A stretch of DNA of 64,000 nucleotides from Daucus carota subsp. sativus. Lineage: Eukaryota > Streptophyta > Magnoliopsida > Apiales > Apiaceae. How positions within the stretch are numbered: the first letter of the stretch is position 1; every line of letters starts with the position of its first letter. The notes beneath the pieces are model-generated. The model saw only the letters and a program-made list of their open reading frames with translations. It did no database searches and was not told the origin of the DNA. The stretch lies in contig NC_030389.2 in the NCBI RefSeq assembly GCF_001625215.2, positions 43,203,454-43,267,453 of the forward strand, written 5' to 3'. Below, piece after piece: positions 11,884 to 23,800 of this stretch. Position numbers and translations under genes: made by a program.

Positions 11884-12193
11884 TCTAAATTTATTTATTT
11901 GATTATTTGATTTAAATATAACCCTAACTCTTGAAATACATGCATAATATATATTTTTAAAATATTAATATATTTCCCCAATCCCCTAAAACCGAATCCC
12001 CGTATTTTTAAATTCTCTAAATTTCCATATCTCCGTACCGAGCACTCACAGGCCCGCACCCGCACTCATGCTTCCTGGTGTTTGATTCATATGCAGGAAT
12101 TAGTTATATTAACTTTGTGCATGTCACTCTTTTTTTTTATGGATTAATGTTTTGGTATCGATAGAATTATATATTGGCTTTATTTTGATAGGG

Positions 12194-12916
12194 ATGAGCA
12201 GGATGCAAGATACTCTGGCTCTTGAGAGGAGAAGAGGCCGGCAAAATTTATTCACTCAGTCTCTAGGAGATGCTGATCGTAATGTACTAAATATTGTTAG
12301 AGGTAAAGAGACTCGTGGAATCTCAAGTGGAGAATTAAAACGAGTTAGCAATCTACCGACTAGTCAGTTGAATAAAACGATCAAGGCACTCATTGCTAGT
12401 CAACTGATTAAAGAGGTTCCGAATGTTAGAAGTACTTATGGGAAGCATTATATGGGTGTAGAGTATGAACCATCAACGGAACTTACAGGAGGGTCTTGGT
12501 ATGCCAATGGGAAGCTTGACCAAGATTTAATCAACTTTTTTAGAGGAACATGCTTGCAGATATTACAAAAGAAGTTGAAGGTTGCTACTGCAGAAGGAGT
12601 GCATAGTTTTTTCGCCAAGGCCAAGTTTTACAAGGGAGATGTTAGCAGGGAGATGATTGCAGAGATTTTGAGGTCATTGGTTCTGGACAACGAGATTTTG
12701 GAGGTGAAAAGCACTGGCTTGGCAGAGTATCATTCTATTCCTGTTGGAGAAGTTTGTTATAGATATGTGATAGGTGGAGGAACTGGAGAAGCTTCAAGAA
12801 CTGGCGTGATGGTTTCAATCCCGTGTGGTGTTTGTCCACAAATTAGGTTATGCACACCTGATGGAGTAATCTCCCCAACCAACTGTGTCTACTATACAAA
12901 ATGGTTAGACTTCTGA
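12194..12916 (+). CDS. RPC6: DNA-directed RNA polymerase III subunit RPC6 (RPC34)
   Basis: A single coding exon of 240 aa starting MSRMQDTL. ATG 12194 follows a TTTTGATAG splice-acceptor-like site, so the 5' UTR is probably spliced; the frame is open upstream but has no earlier ATG. The family subunit belongs to the Pol III heterotrimer RPC3-RPC6-RPC7, which helps open the promoter at tRNA and 5S genes. Visible parts: a winged helix (KETRGISSGELKRVSNLP and SQLNKTIKALI), a GGSWY segment, a second helical domain, and a C-terminal cysteine cluster, C211, C214, C220 and C231 in PCGVCPQIRLC and SPTNC. In human RPC6 this position binds an iron-sulphur cluster. Compared with the human protein (316 aa) the N-terminal winged helix is missing, as I recall for other plant copies. 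It ends KWLDF like animal forms. Confidence 0.93.
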   Translation: MSRMQDTLALERRRGRQNLFTQSLGDADRNVLNIVRGKETRGISSGELKRVSNLPTSQLNKTIKALIASQLIKEVPNVRSTYGKHYMGVEYEPSTELTGGSWYANGKLDQDLINFFRGTCLQILQKKLKVATAEGVHSFFAKAKFYKGDVSREMIAEILRSLVLDNEILEVKSTGLAEYHSIPVGEVCYRYVIGGGTGEASRTGVMVSIPCGVCPQIRLCTPDGVISPTNCVYYTKWLDF

Positions 12917-15818
12917 TAGATGCATGTATGGTTGTTTATCCAATTAAGTTATTACGACTTTAACTTACCTGCAAAATGCACTACTACTTATATATGTATC
13001 AAAGTTTTCAATTGGAATATAAATTTTATTCTTGAATGTGTTAATAGTTTAGTATTTCAAATCTTGTGGTGCGGCTCTATAAGAAGTTTGATATTTACTC
13101 GGCAAACATAAAAAGGTTGATATTTGATTTTAAACCCTTTAGTAAGTAGTAGTAATAACAATTTGCAAGTTTGACTTAAGAAAATTGCATCAAGAATTCT
13201 GGAAACTCTCTTTCCCTGAGCTTCTACAACTTGTGACGAAACAAACTTTGCACGGCATGCATGTTATCCATAGCTTTAGTAGATATGTCTGGCGATCAGA
13301 TCAATTAGTTCCAATCAATGATACTCCCCCTCCCTTTTTTTTCTGCGAAGTTTGGTGATAAGAAACTATATATTGTTGAAGAAGTTGAAAATTTTGAGAC
13401 AGACAAGAAAATTTATAATACTGAAGGCTTAAATCTATCCCATTTTGTGCGTGCATGCATAACTGATGTGTAATTTCTAAATACTGTGTTCCTATAATGT
13501 CACTAAATTGCACAGCTTGCAATATTTTACTCTGTTTACGAGGTAAACATCATTTCATGGTCATTCCAATTACCTTTTCTCCTAATGCGGTCTTATTTTG
13601 AAAATGGCTTCAGATTCCTATATGTCAGGGGATGGTTTTTTTTATATATTCATTGCTTCATGTTTGGCATTGACTCCTATATTTTGTAGGCGTATTACAA
13701 ATGTATTGCTCTTCATGTCAAAAGTGTTCAGTCATCATACATGTTCCTTTAAGTTTAACTTCTGGTGCTTGTTACGCTTTCTCAGCTACTTCTGTTTTTT
13801 CTGTTTGATCATGTAGTAGTATAGATACACTGATATGCTGACAAGTTACACCAGTTTCACACCCTTGCCATCATAGTTAGCTACTTTTCTGCTCAGAAGA
13901 AATAACTGTTTTTTACTATAAAAATCAGACCGGGCTTTTAGGACCATGTTCTGTGCTCTTTGATAATTAATGAGCTCTTATACCAAGCTTACTAGTGAGA
14001 TTGTAACTGAGCTAGTTTGAACTCTGAACAGCTGATGAGTGCTACTCTGAAACATGTGAATTATGGAAACTGCAAGTGCGATTTTGAATTTTAAGTTATA
14101 TTAGAATATCTTCTCTTCTCGTATTTTGCAGTAATTAACTCTACATATGTTTATATTAACATCTGAGTGGTAATCTCCTATATTTTACATATGCCCCGAA
14201 TGCCTGCCAGTAAATAGTTGCTTTGCGTCTCTATAGATGTATTTCTTCTGGTAAATGGCCAATATGAACGTTTAAATGATTCTCAAAGCTGTTCAGAACA
14301 TTGGTCTGAACCACTGGATGCATACATACCCGGTGATTCAGAAATCTTTCGAATTCTGGCCTCCATACTTCTATATGACTGTACTAGGAATATGCTTTTT
14401 ATATTTGTTGAATCACCTTGTTAACTTGTTGGGACCAAAGTTTTTCATTTTGGATTAGTTAAGCTACATATCCTACTATATAAGTATTGCTTTACCTTGG
14501 ATAGTTGGCGCCGCCTCTGAGTTTTATTTTTATTTTGCAAAAAGGTAAATTTGAAGCAGTTCATGCACAACAGTAATACAAATGAAGGCTGTAAGGTAAA
14601 AGTCTAGCTGTAAGCTTATTTCAAGTCCCAAGCTTGCTATTTAGAAGAACCTCATGGTTTCCCATTCACTGGAAGCTGCTTGATGACAATCGAAACAATG
14701 TTTTTAGTTTTACTGTACTACGCCAAGAAAATTTAGATCTTTGGCCTTACCCGCTGTTCTGGAACATCATTGTTTAGATATCTAACCCTAAACCCTTAGT
14801 TTCATATCGATGCTGCTAACCAGCATTGTTCTTTTGAGTGCTTATTAAAGTTTTTTGCATGTGCAGTTCTCGTCTTGTAGATTTCTCCTTTCTTTTTGGA
14901 GGTGCAGGTGCTGGTTGTATTAGGAAAATTTGATTCTTTCCATTTCAGTATCAGATTGCCTTGATTTTCGTAGTTTTAGTTTCCTTCTAATGGAAAACAA
15001 TCAACTTGTGTAGTCTGCAAAACATGTTATCCGGCATGAAAGCTGGAGCTATACTAATGGCACCGGAGAAGTTAAACCGGAGGATAGCTAGGGTGCTGAT
15101 TAAACATGTCACCATACATAAATGTCTAATTCTTCCAGACATGGTTGTCTGAGGAAAACGACGTATAATCAGTGTTGTAAAAAGTAGGAATTGGACTTAA
15201 CCGGTGAAGACATGGAACGTAAATTAGTCGGAAATTAATTGGATTGATTGAAGATTAATCAGATGATTAATTGAATAATTGGAGATTTAATCAGTTCGAC
15301 GAGCCACGGAACACGGATTGATCACCGCTTTTTATAAAAAACGCTATGTCAGATAATTCCGATTGCATCAATTTAACGCGACATCGACTATTTTCTGACT
15401 ACGCCATCGAAGCCATAATGGACGGATGTATATGCACCAGATAGCATGTCAAGAACAATGCTAACTGGAAATAGAATGAAAGTGATTTTACTTCTGAACT
15501 TTTGTGAGTTGTGTGTGCTAATAATAAGGAAGACCTGGTCTTTATCCATTTCTCCACTCATTCATTTGTCCCTTTTATGCAGGATTTCCTTTCACATTTT
15601 GTCATTTCCATTTTTTTCGCTTCTTCATCTGAAAAAACTACAATTATATCTTGTTTCATTTTGTTCATTCATTCTTTTTGCTAGCCTGCTCATCTAATAG
15701 TATCGAAAATCAACAGAAACATGCATGCATGGTTATTTTAACTAGTAATTGTAAAGAAGTTAGATAAAAGTTGCTGCAGATGAATTGATCTGGTAATATC
15801 AGAGTAACCATCTAAAGA
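12917..15818 (+). other. Spacer and probable 5' UTR/intron region of the CSLD gene
   Basis: About 2.9 kb with no recognised protein and no clear transposon ends. Expected to hold the CSLD promoter and perhaps a spliced leader. A small ORF at 15024-15152 (MLSGMKAG to LPDMVV, 42 aa) is open but has no recognised relative and could be a chance uORF. Confidence 0.35.
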
Positions 15819-18800
15819 ATGCCGAACCCTGGTGGTGATTCTGGCTCTCGTGTTAAATTTGCTCGAAGGACTTCGAGTGGTCGTTATGTTAGTCTGTCAA
15901 GAGAAGATATGGATATGTCTGGAGAATTAAACAATGATTACATGAATTATACTGTACACATTCCTCCTACACCAGACAATCAGCCTATGGATTCAAATGT
16001 GGCTACGAAGGCTGAAGAACAGTACGTGTCTAATTCACTTTTCACCGGAGGGTTTAATAGTGTGACACGAGCTCATCTCATGGATAAAGTGATTGACTCG
16101 GATGTGAACCATCCTCAGATGGCTGGATCCAGGGGTTCAGCATGCTCCATGCCAGCTTGTGATGGGAAAATTATGAAAGACGAGAGGGGAAGAGACATAA
16201 CGCCTTGCGAATGTAGGTATGTACAATGGATCAGCTTACGTTTGCTATAAATTTTAAGGCACTAAATTTAACCTCATGACTAATAAAGTTGTGTTTCCTG
16301 TTCTTAGATTCAAGATATGTAGAGATTGTTTCTTAGATGCACAGAAAGAAACAGGTCTGTGTCCGGGCTGCAAGGAACCGTACAAAACTGCAGAGGATTA
16401 TGAAGAGGAAGCAGAGTATTCAAGTGGAGGACTATTCCTTCCAGCACCAGATGGCAAAAAAAGAGATGGTAAGAATATGTCGATGATGAAAAGGGACCAA
16501 ACTGGAGAATTTGATCACAACAAATGGTTATTTGAAACGCAAGGAACATATGGCTATGGTAATGCCTATTGGCCTCCTGATGAGGCATCTGGTAATGATG
16601 GTAATGAAGGATTTGAAGGGGGCATGGTGGAAACTTCTGACAAACCTTGGAGGCCTCTTAGCCGAGAAATACCTATCCCAAATAGCATAATTAGTCCTTA
16701 TAGGTTATTGATTGCTGTTCGGTTTATAATCATGATCTTTTTCTTGATATGGAGATTACAGCATCCGAATGAGGATGCTATATGGCTTTGGTTCATGTCA
16801 GTTGTTTGCGAGTTATGGTTCTTTTTCTCATGGATTCTGGATCAAGTTCCAAAACTCAGACCAATTAACCGCTCCATTGATCTTGATCTTCTATATGAGA
16901 AATTTGACAGGCCATCGCCTTCTAATCCAACTGGACGCTCTGACCTCCCTGGAGTTGATTTCTTTGTATCCACGGCAGATCCTGAAAAGGAGCCTCCACT
17001 TACGACAGCCAATACAATTTTATCTATTCTAGCTGTAGACTATCCAGTGGAGAAGATTGCTTGTTATGTCTCGGATGATGGAGGTGCTCTCCTTACTTTT
17101 GAGGCAATGGCTGAGGCATGTAGCTTTGCTGACTTGTGGGTGCCATTTTGTAAGAAACATGAAATTGAACCTCGTAATCCAGACTCATATTTTAGCTTAA
17201 AGGGGGACCCTACTAAAAACAAGAAGAGATCAGACTTTGTTAAAGATAGGCGAAGAGTGAAAAGGGAGTACGACGAGTTTAAGGTAAGGATTAATGGGCT
17301 TCCTGATTCCATCAGGAGAAGATCAGAGGCATTTAACGCGAGGGAGGAGATGAAAATGATTAAGCAGAAGAGGGAAAGTGGTGGAGATCCATTAGAGCCC
17401 ATTAAGGTAAAAAAAGCAACCTGGATGGCAGATGGGACACACTGGCCAGGAACATGGACTTCCCCTTCAGCTGATCATGCCAAAGGAGATCATGCAGGGA
17501 TCCTACAGGTTATGTTAAAGCCTCCTAGTAGTGACATTTTATTGGGGGAGTCTGATGACAATCTCATTGACTTCTCGGATGTTGACACAAGACTTCCAAT
17601 GTTTGTGTACGTGTCTCGTGAGAAACGACCTGGATATGACCATAACAAGAAAGCTGGAGCAATGAATTGCCTAGTGAGGGCGTCAGCAATACTTTCAAAC
17701 GGACCCTTTATGCTCAATCTTGACTGTGATCATTACGTTTACAACTGCAAAGCTGTTCGTGAAGGTATGTGTTTCATGATGGACAGGGGCGGGGAGAATA
17801 TCTGTTACATTCAGTTTCCACAGAGGTTTGAAGGGATTGATCCTTCAGATAGGTATGCTAATCATAATACTGTGTTCTTTGATGGCAATATGCGTGCACT
17901 TGATGGCGTCCAAGGGCCAGTATATGTCGGAACAGGAACAATGTTTAGGAGATTTGCTTTGTATGGTTTTGATCCTCCAGATCCTGACAAGTTACTCCAT
18001 AAAGAGACAGATGCAACATCACCGGAGACACAACCACTAAATCCTATGGATTTCGACCCTGATCTTGATCCAAACCTATTACCCAAGCGTTTTGGAAACT
18101 CTACAATGCTTGTTGATTCTCTTCCAGTAGCAGAGTTTCATGCTCGGCCTATTGCTGATCATCCTGCAGTAAAGTATGGGCGTCCCCCAGGCGCTTTAAG
18201 GCCACCGCGTCAACCACTGGATGCCACTGCTGTTGCTGAAGCGGTTTCTGTCATCTCTTGTTGGTAATCTTAATTGATTATATTCTTCATTAACAAAATC
18301 TTTCATTAGATCACTGGCACATAATTCATTCTAGATGGCTATAGGTGTAGCCTGTCACATTTCTACTCTTTAACTTATGCTAATTGTGATTAGGTACGAA
18401 GACAAGACCGAATGGGGTGACAGAGTGGGATGGATTTATGGATCAGTGACAGAAGATGTGCTGTCAGGGTACCGCATGCATAATCGTGGGTGGCGTTCAG
18501 TATACTGCATCACAGATCGTGATGCCTTCCGTGGATCAGCTCCTATAAATCTCACTGACAGGCTACACCAAGTGCTTCGTTGGGCTACAGGTTCAGTAGA
18601 AATCTTCTTCTCTAGAAACAATGCATTTTTCGCTTCAAAGCGCCTTAAATTTCTTCAACGTCTATCCTACCTGAATGTTGCCATCTATCCATTCACCTCC
18701 GGATTCCTAGTCCTCTACTGTTTTCTCCCTGCCCTCTCCCTATTCTCAGGACAATTCATCGTTCAAAATGTCAATGTTGCTTTCCTATCATATCTCCTAG

Positions 18801-19360
18801 TAGTCACCATATGCTTAATATCCCTTGCCCTCTTAGAAGTAAAATGGTCTGGAGTAGGCCTAGAACAGTGGTGGAGAAACGAGCAATTTTGGCTCATTTC
18901 TGGAACCAGTTCTCACTTGGCCGCGGTGGTACAAGGCCTTCTCAAAGTCATTGCGGGAATTGAAATCTCATTCACCCTCACTGCCAAGTCTGCATCAGAA
19001 GATGATGATGACATTTACGCGGATCTCTATTTAGTAAAATGGACTTCCCTCATGATCCCCCCCATTGTCATTGCAATGGTGAACATGATTGGCATTGTTG
19101 TGGCACTAATTAGAACCGTTTATAGTACTACCCCTTCATGGAGCAAGTTCATAGGTGGTGCTTTCTTTAGTTTCTGGGTGCTTGCTCATTTATACCCTTT
19201 CGCCAAAGGCCTGATGGGCAGGAGAGCAAAGACGCCTACCATTGTCTATGTCTGGTCCGGTTTGATTGCAATCACACTGTCTTTACTGTGGGTTGCTGTT
19301 AACCCTGATGCCGGTCCATCCAATCAAGCGGCTGGAGGTGATGGTTTTCAGTTCCCATAG
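15819..19360 (+). CDS. CSLD4: Cellulose synthase-like protein D, CSLD1/CSLD4 type
   Basis: Three exons in phase, 15819-16216, 16308-18263 and 18394-19360, giving 1106 aa (Arabidopsis CSLD4 is about 1111). Domain order: a D-family N-terminus with [12 protein letters not shown] and [12 protein letters not shown]; a RING-type zinc finger at about 109-154 ending [10 protein letters not shown]; two N-terminal membrane segments ([14 protein letters not shown], then [11 protein letters not shown]); the GT2 catalytic core with DDG at 389, DCD at 605-607, TED at 804-806 and QVLRW at 844-848; then six C-terminal membrane segments and the FQFP end. CSLD proteins make a (1,4)-beta-glucan (mannan has also been proposed) in tip-growing cells at Golgi or plasma membrane. 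[16 protein letters not shown], the [10 protein letters not shown] loop and the NPDAGP tail match the CSLD1/4 clade, which acts in pollen tubes in Arabidopsis, better than CSLD2/3 or CSLD5. Everything needed for activity is present. Confidence 0.96.
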
Positions 19361-20839
19361 GAAAATCAAGTCCTTGTAATTTCTGTTAAGCCTATATATT
19401 TTGTTGATGTAATCTCTGCATAGTTGTTGAAAAGACTGTTAGATTTTAGTTGACGTATATAAAATCATTAACGCTTGTCTAGCTCGTTGTCTATGAATCA
19501 GATACTATTGATGCAACCGTGTGATCAGATCGTAGATGTTAATAATACTTAAGAAGCAATGTCTGCAGAATAATACTTGCTGATTTTCAGCAAGATGTTG
19601 CTCATCTACTATGGAATTTTTGGTTCAAAAAGCCTTTAAACATTCCTGCAGAGTATTTCTTAAAACATCTTCTTGGCCTAATAAAATCACTGCAGACTAT
19701 ACAATATTAGAGGATCCTTGATTATAACGACGGATAGTAGGCCTAAAAGACCACAAGGAGACGATGATGACTCGCAGATGAATACTTTACCCGAGGCAAT
19801 GCAGAGGTGTTTTACTCTTTATAGCACAATCTGAAAAACATAAGTTTGGGAATTATCAGTTACTTAACCGAGCAACATAAGGGGGTGTTTGGATCGTGAA
19901 TGAGAATAAGAATCGGTAATGAGAATGAAAGGTATGGGAATGGATATCCCGGAGAATAGGAATTAGTCACACTCCAAGTGCTATTTGAATCACATTTCAT
20001 ATCACAAAATTGCTAATATACGTTGGTTTGAGGTTCCGATTCCTGTTAACCAGACTGATTAACTACGAACCAAACGCCTTCTAAGATTTTCTGAATCAGT
20101 TCATTATGCAAAGTGTGTAATGCAAGTTCTTCTTCAAATTTGTTTAAAAGCATTACTTGTAGAATCAGAACAACAAGTATCTACAATAATACTTTCACTT
20201 CAAGTAATCATAATGATTCTTCATTCATCCATGTTCAACAACAAGATTATTATGAGTAATCTTCAAGTACTTATTTGCAAATTTTCCTCGATATCTAACA
20301 CATTAATTTTTAATCTCTATATTTAAATAATTTTTTAATATTTATAATTCAACATATATAAAAATACTGATATAATAATAAAAATATATAAATTATTTTT
20401 TAGAATAATTCTATATATTTTATATAAAATAAATTTTAAACATAAAAAACAAGTCATAAAAAAGTCAAAATTTTGAATTTTGAGATTCGAAAATACGATT
20501 AAAACCCGGACTACAAAATTTATATGAACCGGGCGTACCGGTTCAGCCCGAATACAATTGACTGAACAGTACAAGACCGTGTTTGGGCAAACGATAAATA
20601 TGTGAGGGGGTTTGAAATTGTGAGGCTGCAGTAATCACGACAGCAACGTGAGAACTGAAACAAGAATTAAGGTTAAAGAATGTGATTCTGGTACATACAA
20701 ACGAGAAGGGTCACCAAAAAAGTACACATCGGGGCCCATCACACACCCTGGCCCACCCACACACCCAATACTTGTATCTATATCACCACTTTGACTTTGC
20801 ATAAACTAGGGCAAACCCCTTTGTTTCTCTGCAAATTTG
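19361..20839. other. Intergenic region with a hAT-like MITE
   Basis: CSLD 3' UTR, then a candidate MITE at 19884-20080 (GGTGTTTGGATCG at the left; inverse of the right end AAGGCGTTTGGTTCG). After it comes an AT-rich stretch to about 20640 and the WAT1-gene promoter/5' UTR. A palindromic ACCGGGCGTACCGGT-like motif is at about 20527. Confidence 0.45.
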
Positions 20840-23800
20840 ATGAAAATGGTGATGGGGGGAGGTGGGCTTGCCAATGGAGAAGTGTGGAAGGCTCATACAG
20901 CTTTGGCATTAGTACAAGTATTGAGTGGTGGATATCATGTGATTACTAAAGTGGCTCTTAATGTTGGTGTTAATCAGCTTGTGTTCTGTCTTCTTAGAGA
21001 TCTCATTGCTCTTTCTATTCTTGCTCCTGTTGCCTTTTTCAAAGAAAAGTATGTTCTTTGACCCCCCACCCTTGTCTATATTCTAGTTTTTGGTTGATTG
21101 CATAAATGGGCTTTAGTTATTCATGCCAATTGTTGTATCAATTCTTGCATTTCTTAATGTTATTTGTGGGTTTTAGAAGCTGCATTGAATTGTGCAAGAA
21201 ATGTATGTTCTTTACCCCCCCCCCCCCCCCCCCCCCCTCTGTTTAAGTATATAGGTTTTGTTTATGTTTGTTATTGACATTTCAATTCATTGTTTGATGG
21301 GTGTCCCGTGATTGCTTGTTTGCTTTTCTGTAGATGGGGCTTTAGTTAATTAATTTTTATTCTTGTATGAATTCTTACATTTTAAGATATTATTTTTGGG
21401 TTTTTGAAGCTACGTTGATTTGTAGCAGATATTGGCAGATTTACAAGTTGTTCCTTTTTCAAAGATTTGGGTAGTGGTAAAGTATTGTTATAGGGATGCA
21501 CCTGGTAACAATGTGAGATCAATCACACATAATTATATTCGCATTACTGTTTGGAAGGAAGAATAAAGACTCCATCTTTATTGGGTAGAGTGGGAATTGT
21601 TAATTTTAAGGAAACAAGTAAACTCAAAGATAATTAGATAAACTGTCCAATAGACAACTGAATAATATGTTAATGATTTTATGCAGTAAAGTCGAGTTAT
21701 TATTACGAGCTGTGGGAATGGTTAAGTTAGGAAATCAGATGAATTGATTTTTTTGTGTGGGAGAAAATGTGAAGGCTTTTGTAATTTTTGTTGCCAGTGA
21801 TGCTCATAGTAAAGTAATTGGCAAAGGTTGTGCTTGAGTGTTCTCTCACATTAGTTTTTTGAGGACTCTGAATTATTTTTCTTTCCTTTGTTAGTAGCAT
21901 CAGGCCTTAATTTGAATTTGAATTTGTGGTAACTTGAAGTGGTTAACTTAATTTGGATTTATCTATTCGGATATTTCTCTTCCTCACTCCTTTATTGTCT
22001 TGTTAGTTTGACACTGATGCCTCAACTTTAAAGAAGTTACCTTGCTTTGTACATTGCACCAACATAGGACAGATCTAGATTTTAAGATTAGCTGGGGGCA
22101 AAAATTAGAATAATGTTTTCTTTCCAAATCGAGTTTAGAAGACTTATTTCACGGAGCCTAGTCATTTTATAATTATATTTTTCTGAGTGTTAAATATGTA
22201 TAATTTATCATGTCTATATGTATGTGGAATTTTTTGCCAAATATGAGGATTAAAAGAAAGGGCCTACACCGTAAGTGTGGAGGATTTGCTAAGTTATCTC
22301 GATGAAATATTGAATATGTATGCATAATACATAAACAATGAAGAATTTAGCAGGGGCAAATGACTCCATAACCTTGTATGCAGGTCCATCCCTGGCCAAT
22401 TAAAGTCATTAACATCATTTCTCTTTTATTTTTGCAGAAGAATCAGGCCACCTATGACTAAGCGCTTCCTCTTGTTATTCCTCTTTCTTGGTTTTTCTGG
22501 GTATGTTACTATATTTATGTGGTAACTTAATGTTGAGCATTTAGATCTATTTCCTTAGGTTTGTATTGTCATTCGTCAGTTATAATGATATTTTTTGATA
22601 AGTGATTTGTTGTTTGCTGCTTATATTTTCATATAGGATATTTTCAAACCAGCTTTTGTTTCTTATTGGTCTTGGCTATACAAATCCAACCTATGCTGCA
22701 GCCATACAACCATCGATTCCTGTCTTTACATTCATATTGGCTGCTATCATGGGGTCAGATCAATCGACACGTCTATTTTAAGTACCTTTACGTTTCAGGT
22801 GTATATAGTATATGTATATGTGTGTGAATGCTCACTCCTCCATGGCTTATATAAGAGTTGTTCATGCAGTACAGAAACCGTTAATTTACTCAGAACTGAA
22901 GGTCAACTAAAGGTTGGAGGTACACTTGTTTGTGTTTTTGGCGCAATATTAATGGTTATGTTTCGCGGACCAGCGGTTTTTGGTTACAAAGATGCAGAGT
23001 TTGCAGCACAAAGTGAAATAAGTGCTAGGGGCCAACCAGAGCCTGCCGGATGGTTTGTCTATAGCCTTTCCAACTTTGGGCTGGATACCTGGCACCTTGG
23101 TGTCTTGTGCTTAATAGGGAATAGTATGTGCATGGCTTCGTATCTAGCCACTCAGGTATGTTTAATGATCCACAGGTCCACATATTTTGACCAGATTTCA
23201 AGATGTAGCTTTTCATACATCTTTTTATGTATTATTAACCATTCCTCACGTAGTTGTCATCATATATTAGATACATTTTTTTGTCACACTTTATTTTGTA
23301 TGTTGGTCACATGTACCATTCCTCTTTTCTGAACAATATAAACTTTACTTGATACTTGGTAAACATATATATATTTATTGCATATCTATTCGCAGATTTA
23401 ACTAATATGGCTGGTGCCAAACAATTTCAGGCCCCATTATTAGCCAAATATCCTGCAAGTATATCTGTGACAGCATATGCTTACTCTTTCGGCGTGTTGT
23501 TTATGGTAGTCACAGCGTTCTTTATGACCAATCGTTCAACAGACTGGAATTTGACGCAGTCAGAGATTCTTGCGGTTTGTTATGCTGTAAGTTTCTTTAT
23601 TGTTACTTTTAAATAATTGTATTCTTGTGGATGATGTAAGGAGAGCTTTAGATTCATAATCGATTATATTAAACAGATACAAACTAATATTCTAATTTTC
23701 CTTTCCGCATCACCGTGCCTCTACTATGTAAAATTATGAATATACTTGTATTATTATACTTTTCTGTAATACTTAATTACCTAGGAAGCATGGTCTCAGA

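Noticed and set aside
14218-14458. Two overlapping 60-68 aa frames upstream of CSLD
   Set aside because: No recognisable family and no supporting splice sites; lies in probable leader/intron sequence.
17064-17402. 112-aa antisense frame within CSLD exon 2
   Set aside because: Shadow of the conserved catalytic exon.
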